Notes: generated by a model from the sequence alone, not told the origin. A stretch of DNA of 64,000 nt from Amaranthus tricolor (GCF_026212465.1 NC_080058.1:13704765-13768764), one strand, 5' to 3'; shown: positions 51,801-64,000, counted from the first letter of the stretch. Program-made: numbers and translations.

Positions 51801-54236
51801 ATTGGCAACGGATATTTATATCCGGATTATTGTGAAATCCTATAGCTTGATAATAGGTAATGGTTATTCGGATCGGTCTCGAGCCCCCGATCCCGTTTCG
51901 TTCTTGCAAGAACCGTATTTTCGGTGATGACGATCACCCGTGTTCTCAGGATTTAGATGAAGCCTACTTCCTGACGGTCCATATATTCCCACGTTTTATA
52001 GTGCTGTTAAATTATTGATTTAATATGAGTTTTGAATAAATACGTTTGGTATATAAAGTTTTGTTTGTTTCGCAAATGATATCATATTTTTCATTTGCCG
52101 TATTGTTTCGCTATTGACTTATAAAGTAATAGCCGCATTTTGATTTTTGCTATTAACTTGTACAGTTATAGCCGTATTTTAATTCGTTATGAAATAAAGG
52201 TTCATAACCGTATTTATGTCAATCAGACGGTCTTTTAAAAGAGTTTGGACTTGTTTATAAATGTAATAGTTTGTTGGATTACTCAACAATGCAATTGTTG
52301 ACCGCTTTTTTTATAGGGTCTATCTCTTACAGGGGGTAGATCCACTTTCAGGTTGCCATCTTTAGTGCAGATGGATGTGCTGCTCATTTATGTGTCATGT
52401 GTTGCGATAGCGAGGACATCGTTTTCGAAAGGTTAACTTATAATGATATTTTGACAAATCATGTCTTTGTATAAAAAAAATAGATATTTTATAATGTATT
52501 AATTTAGTTTATAACTGGGTTGTAAGTAATTGTATTACAGTTATATAAAGTTTTTAAATACTCTGATATTGGTTGCTGTGGTTGTCGAACCACAGGTCGG
52601 ATTCAGCCTAGACTTCTATAAGTCTTCCGCTGTGCTTTGTAGACAATAATAATTTATTGTTTACGCTGGTTTGGGCTGTTTCAATAAACCAAGACCACGC
52701 GGCTATGCATTCTTTTTCAACCAAGGCAAAGGCAAGAGGGAAGATTCCCTTGTTCCCATCTTGGGCAATGGCAGTTAACAACGTATCGCGATACTTACCA
52801 TACAAATGTGTTCCGTCAATGGCAATAACGGGTTTGCAATACTTGAATCCTTCAATACTAGGTTGGAAAGCCCAAAACACGCGTTGGAAAGTTCTAATAC
52901 TAGGACGGACATACACACCGATATCATGACCTTCCTGAAAGAACCACTCAACTACGGTCCCGGGGTTTGAAATTTGCAGTGCCTTCAACAAGCGTGGAAG
53001 AAGAGGATAAGAATCTTCCCATGTACCATAGATGGACAGAAGGGCTTGCTATTTACACACCATGCCCGCTTATAGGTCACTTCGACACCGAATTGGTCTT
53101 TCACCATTTGATGCACAACAAAGACCTTAATTGATGGATCTTGAGCAACACAATTTCTAATAAGATTGTTAATCACGAAATATGTCAAATGAATGTGCCC
53201 AGCTGACACGTTTTCAGTACTTAATACACAACCCCCATGCTTCTCTTTATACGTAATAATCTCCCATGATGGTGAATAGGAGCTCTTCCTAGCCTTAAGC
53301 CACCAACCACACCCTCTCTTACAATTCAAGACTACCACGGTTTGATTTGAAGTCTCAGTTCGGTACTTAACGTTCCTACGAATATGATACAATCTAACAG
53401 CGCCCAACAACGCATCCTTGTTATCAAACATCATACCCTTTTGAAACTCTCCTTCGTCGGTGTAGGTTGTATCACAATCCTAAGACCTCCAAGAGTTTTC
53501 CTCAATGTGTTCATCTAGAGGGGGTACCAATGCATAGGGTGTAGGGGCAACGATTGTTGGAATGTTTCCTACCTAAGGTCATGTCATTAGCTAGAGCCTG
53601 CTCGTCAACACCCACGTCGTCCTTAGAAGGAGCTTCAACGAATTCATTACTCTCACTATTAACATCATCCCAAGGCTCATTTGTATCTTCTAAGTTAAAA
53701 GTATCATCATTTGATACTTGAAATTGAAGTTGATTGGGTTCATTAGAAGGACTTAAGGAAGATGGCATAAAGGAATTTTGGGTTTCTTGGGTAGGGAAGG
53801 ACATATGAAAAGGAGCAGAAGAAGTTATATTCATGAATGCATTTATCTCCACAACATTGATATCTTCATTCCCTAGGGGCACCTCTTCTACATATAACTC
53901 TAAAGAAGGACTAGGGGTAGCCCTTGAATACTCCCACATTGCATTTATAGCCTCCTCATCCTCAACCGAAAAAGCTAACAAATCTCCACTCAGATTGTAC
54001 TTAAAACTTATATTAACAGTACTTCTTGTAGTGTCAATGCCAATCTTAGAGCATATAAAATGTTTAAATTCATTCAAATCCATGTATGAGTTGCATGCAA
54101 ACAGTTTACGTCTTTCCCCAACGTACTTAACATTGTTACTAGTTGATCGAATTGAACAATTCCTAAAGCATACAACAGTCACACGAAATGAATCCATTTC
54201 TACAACAAAACATACAAAATCAACATCACCATACAT
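48860..54236 (-). pseudogene. MuDR-like MULE transposase, split by a solo LTR
   Basis: Read on the minus strand from 54236: an N-terminal region (FRVTVVCFRNCSIRS, 53511-54236), then the Mutator DNA-binding domain with KYRTETSNQTVVVLNCKRGC (52985-53434). The catalytic core starts with VIAIDGTHLYGKYRD (52684-52991). After the 49877-52683 insertion the core resumes with GLCVISDRHAG and HHSFCLRHLL (49586-49871). It ends with a SWIM finger (CTCN...HLPCSH) and a CCHC knuckle near 48875 (CRRCGSDGHNTRTY). The third acidic residue lies in TNLAEVFNN. Stops or frameshifts occur near 53440-53510, 52985 and 49577. Otherwise well kept. Confidence 0.85.
49877..52683 (+). mobile_element. Solo LTR, 2.8 kb, inside the MULE transposase
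   Basis: Bounded by TGAAATAGAC and GGGCTGTTTCA with perfect ATAAA target copies at 49872-49876 and 52684-52688. Removing the block and one target copy restores the transposase frame. No coding capacity. Its end shares a GACTTCCGC/GTCTTCCGC ... TTTCA block with the insertion at 14430-17826. An internal imperfect duplication of about 183 bp lies at about 50880-51210, with repeated GTAGAGCTTTGAGTCGC. Confidence 0.9.
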
Positions 54237-54239
54237 GAC

Positions 54240-54620
54240 ATATATTTTAAAATCAAGACCAAATAAAAAAAATTAAATTAAAAACGTACCTCAATAAGCT
54301 GTAGATGAACAAGAATTAGTAAATTGGAAGTTTAAAAACCTACATTCATGTGAAAGTTCATTAAAATCAAGTAAACCCTAATTTTTCGAATATGGAAAAA
54401 AACACAAAAAATTAGTACCTTACGTCAATATAGGAAGATGAAATAACTAATTACTGGTACAAACTTGAAATTTGATGAGTTTAGTTGAAGGATTGAAGTT
54501 GATTTTAATGGTGCAAGGAGAAAGAGAGCTCGTAAGTGTCGAAATGGCAAAGAGAAGGCGTGAACTGAAATGAGGAAGAAGCAAGCTGGAAAAATAAAAA
54601 GGCCAAAGTCGCTGTTAGTA
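54240..54620. other. MULE right arm upstream of the transposase
   Basis: Noncoding, probably the transposase promoter and leader. Ends with AAAGTCGCTGTTAGTA before the extra terminal-repeat copy. Confidence 0.5.
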
Positions 54621-54685
54621 GAAAATTTGAAAAAAATAAGATTATTTAACAACTTAATTCCAAAAATAAGCTCCGTGAAAATTTT

Positions 54686-55180
<495 letters not shown>

Positions 55181-55195
55181 TATATATTTTTTTTA

Positions 55196-55256
55196 TGTCG
55201 CTGTTAGTAACAGCGACTTAATGCGTTTTAAGTTTTCAGCTCACCTCAAAGTCGCT
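55196..55256. repeat. MULE palindromic subterminal motifs, middle
   Basis: GTCGCTGTTAGTAACAGCGAC and a half copy ending GTCGCTGTTACT. Further full copies lie at about 56028, 56065, 56938, 56984 and 57028. Confidence 0.8.
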
Positions 55257-55391
55257 GTTACTGGGTGGTTAACGTTTTTTATTAAATGTTTACTGTTTTA
55301 GTACACTAATAAACCATGCATTTCTTTGTTGTATTTTAATTTATTGCTTATATATGTCTGTATTTCTAAAATTGTTCATTTTATCTTTCAG

Positions 55392-55737
55392 GTTGTCTGA
55401 TATATGAAATCTTTGCTGGTATGAAGCTTAACAAGACAGAAGAACTCCGAAATACTTCTTCAATTCCAAAGGTATCACATATTTTCTATGTATGATGTCG
55501 TTTTATGTTATAGTCAAATTTTTTAAAATAGCTACAAAATTTAATTGTTAGTAAGCACGATTTTCTTACATATGCAAAATTATGATGAATTGGCTACTTG
55601 GTCCTCAAGATGACAATAATTCTTTTCGTATGTCTTTTTATTATTGTTCTTTCAGTCGTTGATTCCAGATTATCAGATATTATTGAGTTCTATGCCATCC
55701 AAGAGATTAAATACTTCCAAGCTTATTGAAAATAGTG
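55392..55737 (+). pseudogene. Captured fragment of a SCY1-like pseudokinase gene
   Basis: Exon at 55392-55471 (after TTTCAG, before GTATCA) encodes CLIYEIFAGMKLNKTEELRN. Exon at 55656-55737 (after TTTCAG, before GTAAGT) encodes SLIPDYQILLSSMPSKRL and TSKLIENS. The order and wording fit the C-lobe of plant SCYL-type protein kinase-like proteins, which act in tRNA export and vesicle traffic. No other exons are present. It retains its introns, so capture was from genomic DNA. Confidence 0.7.
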
Positions 55738-56104
55738 GTAAGTTTTGAAAAGTTTCTAGTACCAAGGTTATGATTTCTCTGATCCTTTTACTTTATTCAA
55801 GGAGGAATTACACATCTCATTCTCTCCATATGCAATCCTAGAAATCTATGTCTCTATCTATTAGACAAGTTCATTCATGCCGATACAAGCATGTACAAAT
55901 GGCCCCATCTTAGTATTTTCCTTTCTAAAATGTAGGTTACGCTGCTGCACAAACTTGGTCATGTCAAATGGGACATGTTGCTGTTACTAACAATGAGAAA
56001 AAAAAATTAAAAGCCCAAAGTCGCTGTTACTAACAGCGACTTAAAAAAAAATTAAAAGCCCAAAGTCGCTGTTACTAACAGCGACTTAAAAAAAAAATTA
56101 AAAG

Positions 56105-56908
56105 AGGTTGAAGAATTTGAAGAGGAAGGAGATTCAAGAAAAGCTTAATAGGTAATAAGATAAATATGGGATGAATATATTTTGGGATATATTTGCTATA
56201 TATGGCTTAATCTAAATTAGGTAGCCAATTATCTTGATTGATTCCCTTGCCTATTATCTTGTAAATATATAGTTATGCATATTGAATGGAAACAGAGACA
56301 ATCAAGCTTCCTTCCTCAATACAGTCTTTCATGGTATCAGAGCGTTTTTTTTAACCCCCAAAATATGACAAGCGGCGGTGAACCACCACCACCACCACCA
56401 CTTAAAATTGAACCAGACTCCCCTTTTTATCTAGGACCACAAGATAAACCCGGAGAATTCATCACGGCTGTACGACTAAAGCAGATTTCGAGGGTATTGA
56501 TGAGGATTGTATTCCATTGAATGAGGATGATTTGGAGGAAGATTTCGACCCGGAGAAGTTTAATAAGAAGAAGAGTGCTGCATTTGGGGAGGGTTATTAT
56601 AAAGCAGATGATGTTGACCCTGAATTCCGGAGTGATATGGAAAAGCCGGATTTTGAGAAGGAAGATGAGTTGCTTGGATTGCCAAAAGATTGGGATGTGA
56701 CTAAATCAAGTGATGGGTTTTTGGCTGAATGGGAGAACATTAAGAAAGGAAATATGGAGAATGGAAATGATGAAGTGGTAGATGAGGGTAAGAAAAAGAG
56801 GAAGAGAAAGAAGTCTGCCATTAAGGAAGTTCTTGATAAGGAGCTTGAAGAAGAGCTTTACAAGCTTGATTATAAAGATACAATCGGAGATTTGAAAATT
56901 CGGTTTAC
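56105..56908 (+). pseudogene. Captured fragment of KRI1 (ribosome biogenesis factor)
   Basis: The piece at 56105-56151 encodes RLKNLKRKEIQEKLNR and ends at GTAATA. The piece at about 56485-56908 encodes NEDDLEEDFDPEKFNKKK, then a lysine-rich stretch, and ends YKDTIGDLKIRF. These match the KRI1 family, which works with KRR1 in 40S ribosome assembly. Sequence between the two pieces is a copia 5' fragment in place of, or inside, an intron. Reading phase across it does not fit. It stops abruptly at the palindromic repeats. Confidence 0.7.
56152..56484 (+). mobile_element. Copia LTR end, primer site and gag start, captured or inserted
   Basis: A primer-binding site TGGTATCAGAGCG lies at 56332-56344 after ...CAGTCTTTCA. 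At 56365 a gag-type start follows (MTSGGEPPPPPPLKIEPDS, FYLGPQDKPGEFI). The coding sense ends where KRI1 wording begins. It is a different copia family from the host element. Confidence 0.65.
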
Positions 56909-56937
56909 GTTTCCTTCATTTTTTTTATTTTTTTTTT

Positions 56938-57060
56938 AAGTCGCTGTTAGTAACAGCGACTTTAGGCTTTTAATTTTTTTTAAGTCACTGTTAGTAACAG
57001 CGACTTTGGGCTTTTAATTTTTTTTCTTTTCTTTTTCGCTGTTACTAACAGCGACTCTTG
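56938..57060. repeat. MULE palindromic subterminal motifs, right arm
   Basis: Three near-identical palindromes built from GTCGCTGTTA and its complement, spaced about 45 bp, adjoining the terminal inverted repeat. Confidence 0.85.
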
Positions 57061-57162
57061 CCGAACCTAGGCTTGAATGTACGGACGCTTATTTTGGGAA
57101 ATAAGTTTTCACGGAGCTTATTTTTGGAATTAAGTTAAATAATCTTATTTTTTTCAAATTTC

Positions 57163-58760
57163 CACTACTCTCCGGCCTCCACCACCTCATTCTTATAATA
57201 CACGAGCCCCAAAAAAATCTACAAACCAATTACAAAACTCAATCTTCAAGCTTAATTATCATGTCCTTCTACTGAGCATTAAACAGGCCCTTAACGATCC
57301 CCTATGGAAAGAAGCCATGGTTTTTTAATATAAAGCTTTAATTAATAATGAAATTTAGGAACTAGTTGCACCTTCCTGTTCTCAAAATCTTATTGGATGT
57401 AAATGGGTCTTTCGGATAAATTATAAACCCCATGAAACTATTGAGAGATATAAAGCAAGACTTGTTGCTAAAGGCTTTCATCAACGACCCAGTATAGATT
57501 ATACTGAAACTTTTAGTCCTGTAATAAAACCCTCCACTGTGCATCTTATTTTATGTCTTCTTGTTACTAATCATTGGCCTATTCGTCAACTAGACATCAA
57601 TGGTGCCTTCCTCCAAGGTACTTTTCAAGAAAATGTCTTCATGGTACAACCTCCTGATTTTCTTGACCCTCTTGATCCTCATCATGTATGTAAATTATAT
57701 AAAGCTATTTATGGCCTCAAGCAAGCCCCAAGAGCTTGGAATGCAGAACTGCACAACTACCTATTACCACGTGGCTTCATTAACTCGACCATGGATACCT
57801 CCTTGTTTTTTATACGACGCACCTCTGTCTCTTTGTTTGCTCTAGTGTATGTTGATGACATAATCATCACCAGCTCTACTTGTTCTGCTGTTACCTCACT
57901 TATTTCACTACTAAATTTGCTCTTAAGGATCTTGGTCAACTCAATTACTTCCTTGGGCTTGAACTTTCTACACTACCACATGGCTTATTCCTAAGCCAAC
58001 GAGAATATACTACTGATCTTTTAGCGAAGGCAAATATGTTGGATGAATCTTCAGTTAGCTCACTACTTGATATAAATATTCCTCTTACACTTCAATATAG
58101 GTATGCTCTTGATAATCCCACTGAATATCGTGCTCTTGTTGGGAGCTTACAATATTTATCGCTTACTCGTCTCGACATCGGCTATGCTGTTAATAAACTA
58201 TCCCAGTCCTGCACAAACCTACAACATTACATTGGCAAGCCTTAAAAGAGTGTTCTTCGTTATCTCAAAGGAACCATTAACGTTGGCTTCACACTTCTTA
58301 ATACCTCACCGTTCAATCTCCATGCATTCTCTAATGCTGACTGGGTAAGTAATCGTGATGCCTTTACATCTACTGGCACCTACATTGTGTTTCTTGGCAA
58401 AAAAAAAAAAGAAACAATCTCTTGGAGTTTCCATAAACAAAAAACAGTTGCACGATCTTCTACCAAAGCAGAGTATCGTACCGTCACTCAAACTGCTGCA
58501 GAATTAGATTGGTTTCAACACTTAAAGAACTTGGATGCATTCTACATGATACTCCTGTTATTTATTGTGACAACGTTGGAGCAATTCGTTTAAGTGAGAA
58601 TCCCGTCTTCTAATCTCGTATGAAGCACTTAGGTGTTGATTATCATTTTATTCGTGAATGTGTTCAAGCAGGCAAGCTCAGTGTTACTAATATACATTAA
58701 GATGATCAATTGGCTGATCTTCTAACTAAAGCACCGTCACAGCCGCGACTAAACATGCTA
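57163..58760 (+). pseudogene. Copia reverse transcriptase-RNase H, frameshifted
   Basis: Pieces in order: PPPPHSYNTRAPKK linker, then GCKWVFRINYKPHETIERYK. Next are ARLVAKGFHQ, DINGAFLQGTF, LYKAIYGLKQAPRAW and LVYVDDIIIT, the last holding the catalytic Asp pair. A frameshift comes near 57895, then LGQLNYFLGLEL. RNase H starts near 58300 with ARSSTKAEYRT and ends near 58730 with QLADLLTKA. Individual motifs are well preserved, but stops at several points rule out a functional polyprotein. Confidence 0.85.
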
Positions 58761-58807
58761 TTGTCCAAGATTGAACTTTCCCGATGGCCGTCCATCTTGA
58801 GGGACCA

Positions 58808-58959
58808 TGTCAAGGATCCTAAAAATCATGTGCCTCCTATAATACCTTAGCATATCTTATGATAATGCTGTGTCTATCTCTTTATTAGGCTATTATCATC
58901 TTCTTCTGCCTATTCAAAGGCAATGCAAATCAATATAGTATACAACTTCATTGTTTACA
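58808..58959 (+). mobile_element. 3' LTR of the second copia element
   Basis: About 152 bp from TGTCAAGGATCC to GTTTACA, preceded by the purine-rich CTTGAGGGACCA. The last about 45 bp match the 5' LTR remnant. Possible target site CTGAT follows; its partner is lost with the 5' LTR start. Confidence 0.75.
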
Positions 58960-59218
58960 CTGATATTGCTGACTGCTCTACACCACACGGCTAATTAGTT
59001 TCATTTACATCATATCATAAAATTAAAAAAAAAATAAAAAATAAAAAAAAAAATCATTTTGACTTTTATTCTTATTTGTACTTCTTAGGAGTAGTTAAGA
59101 TAGTTTGAAGTTGTGTATTAAAAAGGTCCAGAAACCCGCAGGACCTTGGATCTCCTAAAACCAGAAAGTAGTCAAAGAAAAGATGCCAGAAAGATAACTT
59201 GTGTGGAAGCTGCTTCAT
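58960..59218. other. Intergenic and uricase 3' UTR
   Basis: A/T-rich with a poly-A/T block near 59022-59052; it should contain the 3' UTR of the minus-strand uricase gene. Confidence 0.4.
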
Positions 59219-62174
59219 TCACATCCTCGAGTGGAGGCGACTCAAGCTTGCTTCAATTGTTCCGTGTGGTTCATCAGTCGGAAGAAACACATCGTCTGCA
59301 AACTGCAAATTAGCATATTCATTTCAGTCAGTTTCCTGTTTCAAGCTGAGTTTAATCTGCAGAAGCCAAAAACATGAACCAGCAGATGCAGAACAAAAAG
59401 CAATGATAAGGGTATGGAATGCCGAGGGTCTTTTATTTTCATTTACAGGTTTTTCTTGAGCTGAGGGTCCAATTGGCCGCAACCGCCATGTCTCCTTTGA
59501 TAAAGGTATGATATGCTGTCATTCAACCCTTTTTTCCTAGACCCTAATCATAGTTGTTATGAGCATGATATGCAAGCTGGGTGTGATAATGATGATGACT
59601 CCATACCAGTCCTTGATGATATTCAAGCTTTCAATCACAGAAGTAGCCTTTTATGTTTATTTTTCAGGATCTTCTGTTAATTAAGAGGTATAAAAAAACA
59701 GATTTTCCGATATCTTTTTCACCATTCCCAACTTGCCGCCTTAAACAAACATATAGGATATAAAAAGGAAAATACATCAATTTCAATAGGGAAGAGTTTT
59801 ACCTTGACCAGGTTTGGATTCTGCATGCTTGATAAATTAACAGGAAGGAAATGCAGATTTGGCATTTTCAGTTTGATAGAAGATATATCATGGCATCTGG
59901 AATTATAAAAATTGAAATAATCAAACAAGAGAAAAAGGAAGAAGAAAACATGGGAGGTTACGATTAAGTGACTTACTTGTTGAGAACAGCCTTTCCCATT
60001 TGATAAAGGGTGCTCTGCACGGATGGGCTATAAACACCTTCATTAGGAGGACCAAAGAAAGTACTGACCAACACTTTCCTCACTTCAAAGTATCTTTCAG
60101 CAAAGTACATTGGTTTCAATGGAATGTCATTAACATTGTCGAATGAAAACCTGTTCGAATTAGCGACCGTGAATATCAATTGTTATTTTTCAACGACATT
60201 CCATCACCCATTGCCATCGGATGGCTCCGACCTAGGCTTCCACCAAGGCCGGGTTTAGGTATCATTGTTAGATCTCAAATTAAGTGGATTGACAAGCGCA
60301 CAAAAAGTAAAATATAACTAAAAGACCAGTTTCACTGGCGTTGGAAATGTCGTTTAGCTAAACATCAGCAGCAGAAATGATTCAAAGATGACAGAAAGTG
60401 ACAGAACACCAACAATTTACATGTTCAATGCGTTAACCAAACTAAAAGCTAAAATGAGCAGAATTCTATACCATATTTGATTTGGGTCCCAATGCCTATG
60501 GGCGACGTTCCTGTTAATAAAAGTCTAGAATCTAGACTTATACCAATACAAATATACAATCGCATCATAAAAATAAAGTCTTGAAATTTGTACAAAATGG
60601 AGTATCAAAAGAGCAGTCCCCTAGCTTGACTGGAACCTTCATGACTACATAATAATGATAGCAATTTGGCAAATACTTGTTCAGATAAAACCTTGAACAT
60701 TATAATATAGCTTAAAAAATCTAGCCATAGATATACCTCCATGTTGCAGAAACTGTTGTGGCAAGCATCCTCTCTCGTGTTTCTGGCAGAAGTGTGTACT
60801 TGTCCCTCACAAATCCTTCAAATCCAGACTGTACCGAAAGAATGAAAATTATGAAACAATTGCACGCAATTATGTTACTACAGAAAACAGATGCAACAAT
60901 TTCAAAAAAGAAGGCTTCTTCTCTAATAAGAAAGCCTAAGTTAAATAGTGATTCCTTCGGAAAGTTCAAGTTTGTTCAACAATAGTTGGCATATATTGCA
61001 CTGGCTATAATCTATTTCCTTATATGAGCTGAAAATTTGATAACAAAGAGAGTTGGAGTGTACGTTTTAGCTGCCATCAGAGAAGTATAATGGTCTTCGC
61101 TATTAAAGCAGAACCAACAATAATTGATCCATACATAACAAATACAATCAAAACAAAATCATTAATATAGAAACTTTGACCAACACTCCATTTGGTTTGG
61201 TGATAAAGTTTTGCAATGGGGGATTTGTTATTGAAGTATGATACAAATCCCCAACATAATTCTTATCATGCATGACGGATTCTAAATAATAGCCTGTCAT
61301 TTAAACTCGATTAGAGATCAAGTGCAGAGAAAGAGCAAATCATTTTTTCTGTCAAAATGCAAAAACACTTACCTCCATTTGGAAGAAAATGGAAAAATGT
61401 GTTTCATTAATCATGTAGGAAAGAGAACAGAATTAGTGTCTATCCAACCAAACGAATGATCAGATTGCAACAATAAAAAATGCAACTGTTACCTTTGTGG
61501 TCTTCAAGAGTGATAATTCTTCAATGCTTGATGATAATGTTATGGCACCAGCTTTATTCAAGACAACTTCTACCACATGCTTTTCGGATCCAAGTTCAAA
61601 ACCTTAGGGTACAAAAGTAGCATTCAATGATTAAATTGTAAGTACCTTATTTTATTAAAAAATAGATGACCTACTTTAGACCTCTAAGGACACATAAAAG
61701 AAGTATTGTGAAGTTTAAACAAAACAAGGAAATCCACTAAGAGTACTGGTCAATTTAGTAAAAAAGGAAATCTAAGAAAAATGGTGATTGTCAAGGAACC
61801 AACTCAACCAAAAGTTTAAGCTGATGGTTGAGGCCCTAAGATATGTTATATAGTCTAACACGCCTCCTCACACGAGAGCCCTTTAGGCTAAAAGTGTGGA
61901 TGTGACATAGGCCCTCCTCATACTTGGCGCTGAATATTCCACTTTAATTGAGGGGTGGTTGAGATTCAAACTCGTGATGTCTTGTCATATTGGCCCTAGG
62001 ATATGTTATATATTCTAACAGTGATCATGAGCATAAAGTCAATACTCGTAAAAATAACTCAGCCAATTTTGAATGTCTTTTTTTTTTTACAACCCTTCAT
62101 TAAGAACACTGCATCAAGATATTACCAGATTTGACTTTCAAAATTTTAACAAAATGCGACAGTAATCATTGAAG

Positions 62175-62247
<73 letters not shown>

Positions 62248-62617
62248 ATTTAGAAAAAAAGGTACAAATATCATGGAAAACCCAGAAGAACAAGCAGCCT
62301 GATCTCCATGAATAATTTAAGTACATTAAGAGAAGACATCCACATTTATGATTTTTTAAAACCAAAGGTTAACAATTGCAGAAGCATCCTATTATACCGT
62401 CTTCAGTGGATAATATAAGACAATTAAAATCCTGCAGGCGGCATATTTGATAAATATAGTATGACAGGAAATCATTCAGCAATTAACACTGCCAATTGCC
62501 CAGAATACTTTCACTTCATAACATATAAAACATATTATTACCATGCCTATGTGGTTGACCGTCTACAAATACACGCTTCCATGGCTTCTCTATTATCTTG
62601 ACTATGGCAGAAGTAAC
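59219..62617 (-). CDS. UOX: Urate oxidase (uricase), 3' two thirds
   Basis: Six consecutive exons with matching phase: 62542-62617, 61493-61602, 60737-60828, 59977-60150, 59803-59896 and 59219-59302. They give 209 residues, against about 300-310 for plant uricase, so roughly the first 95 are missing. Conserved phrases in order: IVKIIEKPWKRV-VDGQPH, LGSEKHVVEVVLNK, LLKTTKSGFEGFVRDKYT, LPETRERMLAT, FFGPPNEGVYSPSVQ, LKMPNLHFLPVN and FLPTDEPHGTIEASLSRL. The C-terminus is Ser-Arg-Met, a known plant PTS1 peroxisomal signal. The enzyme oxidises urate to 5-hydroxyisourate in peroxisomes, in purine breakdown. No stop or frameshift was seen. The 5' exons should lie between 62.62 kb and beyond the window edge. 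Confidence 0.93.
61785..62030. repeat. Dispersed SINE-like repeat in a uricase intron
   Basis: Carries a phrase common in plant introns (AGCTGATGGTTGAGGCCCTA). A 28-bp direct repeat (GGCCCTAAGATATGTTATAT and GGCCCTAGGATATGTTATAT) lies at 61832 and 61992, a spacing of 160 bp. GGTTGAGATTCAAACTCGTG resembles a degraded tRNA-type B box. Family not identified. Confidence 0.45.
62177..62242. repeat. (TA)n microsatellite
   Basis: About 65 bp of pure TA in a uricase intron. Confidence 0.95.
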
Positions 62618-64000
62618 CTGCACAACGAATGAAAAAAATGGTAGTTGGAACGGGACAATAAAGGGCAATATTCTCAGAAGTTTTAAGTAATAATAAGGTT
62701 CAGAAACCTGTACCCTAAACTGAATGTTACATGAGAAAAATGCTCCTGAAAATATAAAATTCAAACCAGAATCGTTTTTAAATAGCAAGGAGAAGCAGTG
62801 ACAAAGTAAAGAAAGTCATTTATTGGCTTGAATCTTCCAATTAAATAAAAGTAACATCAAAGTCATCAAATAAAATTACTGAGTTCATAAAGACTTTGAA
62901 TAGATTTTCTAAATAACATATTGCAAAACCAAAGAAAATGGATGTACCAACAGTATTTTACAAGGAAACGGCACGATACAAAAGGATGCCTAAATTTCTC
63001 TTTAACCCGTAAATTATCTCAGTACTAATAGCTACTTCACAAGTCACAACTAATGTTGTTTCCGACATTTCATGGGCCTTTAGGCAAAATGAAATAAATG
63101 GGGCCTCTCTATAGAGGGTTGATTCTGGGTTTTAATGGGTGTTTTCCAAAATAACAAAAGATGGATTCTTATATATATTATAATTATCATTAAAGTGTAA
63201 ACGTGTCGTATACTTCTTAATTGGTAAAAGAACTAATATAATAAAAAATGCATGCTAAAGTTGAAGTATTGGGTTCAAGTAAAGTTATAATTTTACAAAT
63301 AGCGTTCTACATCCTAGGTGATAACATTGTTGAGTTTAAGTATTGGGTCCTTTTCTAGTTCTGGCTCTTAGTCAAATGCCTACCTTACCTAGGGTCAGAA
63401 ACGACCCTGCTCACAACAAAGAAGTCCTCAAAAATTCATCACAAGACTAAGCCAAACATTTCATATTTTCAGAAGACATGACTAATAGAGTACACATCAT
63501 TTGGCTTAGCACTCAACACTTTAATTTGTTTTTCCCCTCAACTTTAAATTGCATGTACTTCAATATGTACACAATCTTGATTAGAGAAACAAGAAATAAC
63601 TTTGCATATAATCGCTTTAGGATATTATTGTGATACATTGTCTAATGAAAATTGTTTATTTTTTGCCACTTACAAGCTGGAACATGAAACTTTAGAAACA
63701 TCAAATTTAAAAGTAATTATGTAAGGCAGCTAAGATGATACTTAGTTTTAACCTCTTCTTCCTCGACAGGTGTGTTTTTCCAGTATACACAACCTAGCTT
63801 CAAATAATTTTCATCGAGTCATTTAAATCACATATGCCTTAATAAAAATGTTAACAGGAGCATATGCCATCAAGATTTACTTGAAACCTTGTCAAACTAT
63901 AACCTCACATAAACAAGTTGATTTGTTGAAAGGTTGACAAAGTCCAGGTAATAATGACATTTATTTCCACTATTTCCAGATTGTTACAAACTCCAAGTTC
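62618..64000. other. Uricase 5' intron or upstream sequence, no exon recognised
   Basis: No uricase N-terminal exon could be read. A candidate at about 62704-62752 between TTTTCAG and GTTTCT has an EHF phrase but does not match the family well. The stretch at about 63060-63420 (GGGCCTTTAGGC ... AACGACCC) looks like an unclassified transposon. Confidence 0.4.

Noticed and set aside
49877..52683. Reading this block as an intron of the MULE transposase (a GTAAAC and a TAG are present near the ends)
   Set aside because: ATAAA duplications and TG...CA ends, with exact frame restoration, favour an LTR insertion.
59199..59459. 86-codon plus-strand frame
   Set aside because: Antisense shadow of the last uricase exon.
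62704..62752. Possible extra uricase exon between TTTTCAG and GTTTCT
   Set aside because: Only a short EHF phrase recalls the family; length and the remaining residues do not fit.

Overview
The window is AT-rich nuclear DNA of a flowering plant, most likely a eudicot. The evidence is GT-AG introns, plant-type syntaxin, ESCRT-III and uricase genes, and a dense nest of plant transposon families. Nothing bacterial, organellar or viral was seen, and no CRISPR array, rRNA gene or tRNA gene. Species cannot be fixed from sequence alone.

Three ordinary host genes stand out. A single-exon SYP12-type plasma-membrane syntaxin is at 8826-9743 (+). A seven-exon VPS60/CHMP5 ESCRT-III gene is at 31612-36098 (-). 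The 3' two thirds of a peroxisomal urate oxidase gene is at 59219-62617 (-), ending in a Ser-Arg-Met peroxisomal signal; its first exons were not found. They are probably unrelated in function.

The rest is mostly mobile DNA. Left to right: a short-LTR retroelement at the left edge; a decayed FAR1-type MULE (3.35-4.56 kb); a small CACTA-like element and a Stowaway MITE; a hAT-like MITE (10.05-10.42 kb); an old Ty1/copia element (10.4-18.8 kb, minus) broken by a Helitron-like piece and a 3.4 kb solo-LTR-like insertion; a 10.8 kb CACTA (En/Spm) element with 3-bp target duplication (19036-29833) carrying TNP2 transposase and a PttA/Ulp1-protease gene, both lightly mutated; a plant-mobile-domain fragment facing a FAR1-type MULE transposase (29.9-31.3 kb); a GRF zinc-finger pseudogene split by a LINE (37.36-45.25 kb), itself split by a 5.6 kb LTR-type insertion; a MuDR transposase relic (45.5-46.3 kb); and a second copia element (46.46-58.96 kb, plus).

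The second copia element contains a MULE-type block with terminal inverted repeats of over 100 bp (48327-57162). That block holds a MuDR-like transposase split by a 2.8 kb solo LTR with target duplication, and a Pack-MULE-like arm with exon pieces resembling SCY1-like kinase and KRI1 plus a copia 5' fragment.

Most insertion boundaries were fixed by target duplications or by resumption of a broken reading frame, so relative ages can be ordered. The most notable items are the near-complete CACTA element with its intronic 169-bp tandem array, the gene-capturing MULE arm with palindromic subterminal repeats, the about 73-bp hairpin-forming tandem array (40.4-41.5 kb), and a very short poly(A) insertion with target duplication behind the syntaxin gene.
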